DNA from: Hyphomicrobiales bacterium
Lineage (GTDB): Bacteria; Pseudomonadota; Alphaproteobacteria; Rhizobiales; Aestuariivirgaceae
DNA: 6,357 nucleotides
Assembly (NCBI GenBank): GCA_003151375.1
Contig: PLXI01000119.1
Location: 1 to 6,357, forward strand
Reading direction: 5' to 3'
Numbering within the stretch: position 1 is the first letter of the stretch; each line of letters begins with the position of its first letter. Shown one piece after another: positions 6,114 to 6,357 of this stretch. Both the position numbers and the translations under genes were made by a program. The notes below the pieces were generated by a model that saw only the letters and a program-made list of their open reading frames with translations, did no database searches and was not told the DNA's origin.

Positions 6114-6357
6114 ATGACACGCTATCAAAAGCAGGCAGACCTAGAGGCAGCTATCGTGGCACTCGGCAAAATTGAGCCGCGCTTTGCAGCGGTTCATGCA
6201 GCCCACGGCACGCCGTCACTGCGCAAGGCCAAGCCTTCACTTGAAACCTTGATGAGGGTGGTGACGGAGCAATTTCTTTCCATCAAAGCTGCCGATGCTA
6301 TTTGGGCCAGAGCTAAAGCCCGCATTGGTGAGGTTGCTGCTGAAAATGTTCTGGCAG
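6114..6357 (+). CDS. DNA-3-methyladenine glycosylase, HhH-GPD (AlkA) family, 3'-truncated
   Basis: The first 81 residues of a probable base-excision repair glycosylase that removes alkylated purines; the gene runs out of the window. The visible part resembles the start of the HhH-GPD domain in short, AlkA-type bacterial glycosylases. An N-terminal helix (DLEAAIVALGKIEPRF) is followed by a segment like 'L..I..QQ.S..AA.AIW.R' (here LMRVVTEQFLSIKAADAIWAR, about residues 46-66). The family's usual GQQ-S is changed to EQFLS. The helix-hairpin-helix and the catalytic Asp lie beyond the window and cannot be checked. The ATG at 6114 is 15 nt after the previous stop, with only a weak GGGG (6098-6101) upstream, so it is likely cotranscribed with the SDHAF4-family gene. 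Confidence 0.75.
   Translation, partial: MTRYQKQADLEAAIVALGKIEPRFAAVHAAHGTPSLRKAKPSLETLMRVVTEQFLSIKAADAIWARAKARIGEVAAENVLA

Overview
The window is ordinary chromosomal, protein-coding DNA with very little space between genes. It most likely comes from an alphaproteobacterium, probably of the Hyphomicrobiales (Rhizobiales) type. The grounds are the urease gene order C-E-F-G, a small SDHAF4/DUF1674 protein (a family shared by alphaproteobacteria and mitochondria) and the style of the PurH and UreC proteins. Base composition looks close to half G+C by eye, which is low for many Hyphomicrobiales. Genus cannot be named from the sequence.

Left part (1-2912, + strand): the end of a urease operon. 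The window opens inside ureC, the catalytic alpha subunit, with about 159 N-terminal residues missing. Then come ureE (nickel delivery), ureF and ureG (GTPase). Each gene overlaps the next by a few bases, so translation is probably coupled. ureA, ureB and ureD would be expected just upstream, outside the window.

Middle (2914-5854, - strand): a convergent three-gene unit read right to left. It holds purH (last two steps of IMP synthesis), a complete LivH-type ABC permease with no partner subunits nearby, and a small lipoprotein. The permease GTG start lies 2 nt after the purH stop, and the lipoprotein start overlaps the permease stop by 4 nt. This unit runs tail to tail into ureG with 1 nt between the stop codons.

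Right part (5855-6357): a divergent intergenic region of about 73 nt holds the purH ribosome-binding site, a 9-bp inverted repeat that includes the purH start codon, and weak promoter-like elements. On the + strand follow a 56-residue SDHAF4-family protein and the start of an HhH-GPD DNA glycosylase (AlkA-like), cut by the window end.

I found no RNA gene, CRISPR array, insertion sequence or phage gene, and no clear new system. The least ordinary items are the isolated permease plus lipoprotein behind purH, the inverted repeat at the purH start, a possible leaderless start for the SDHAF4 gene, and a composition change at the extreme left edge. There is no stretch of 300 bases without a gene.
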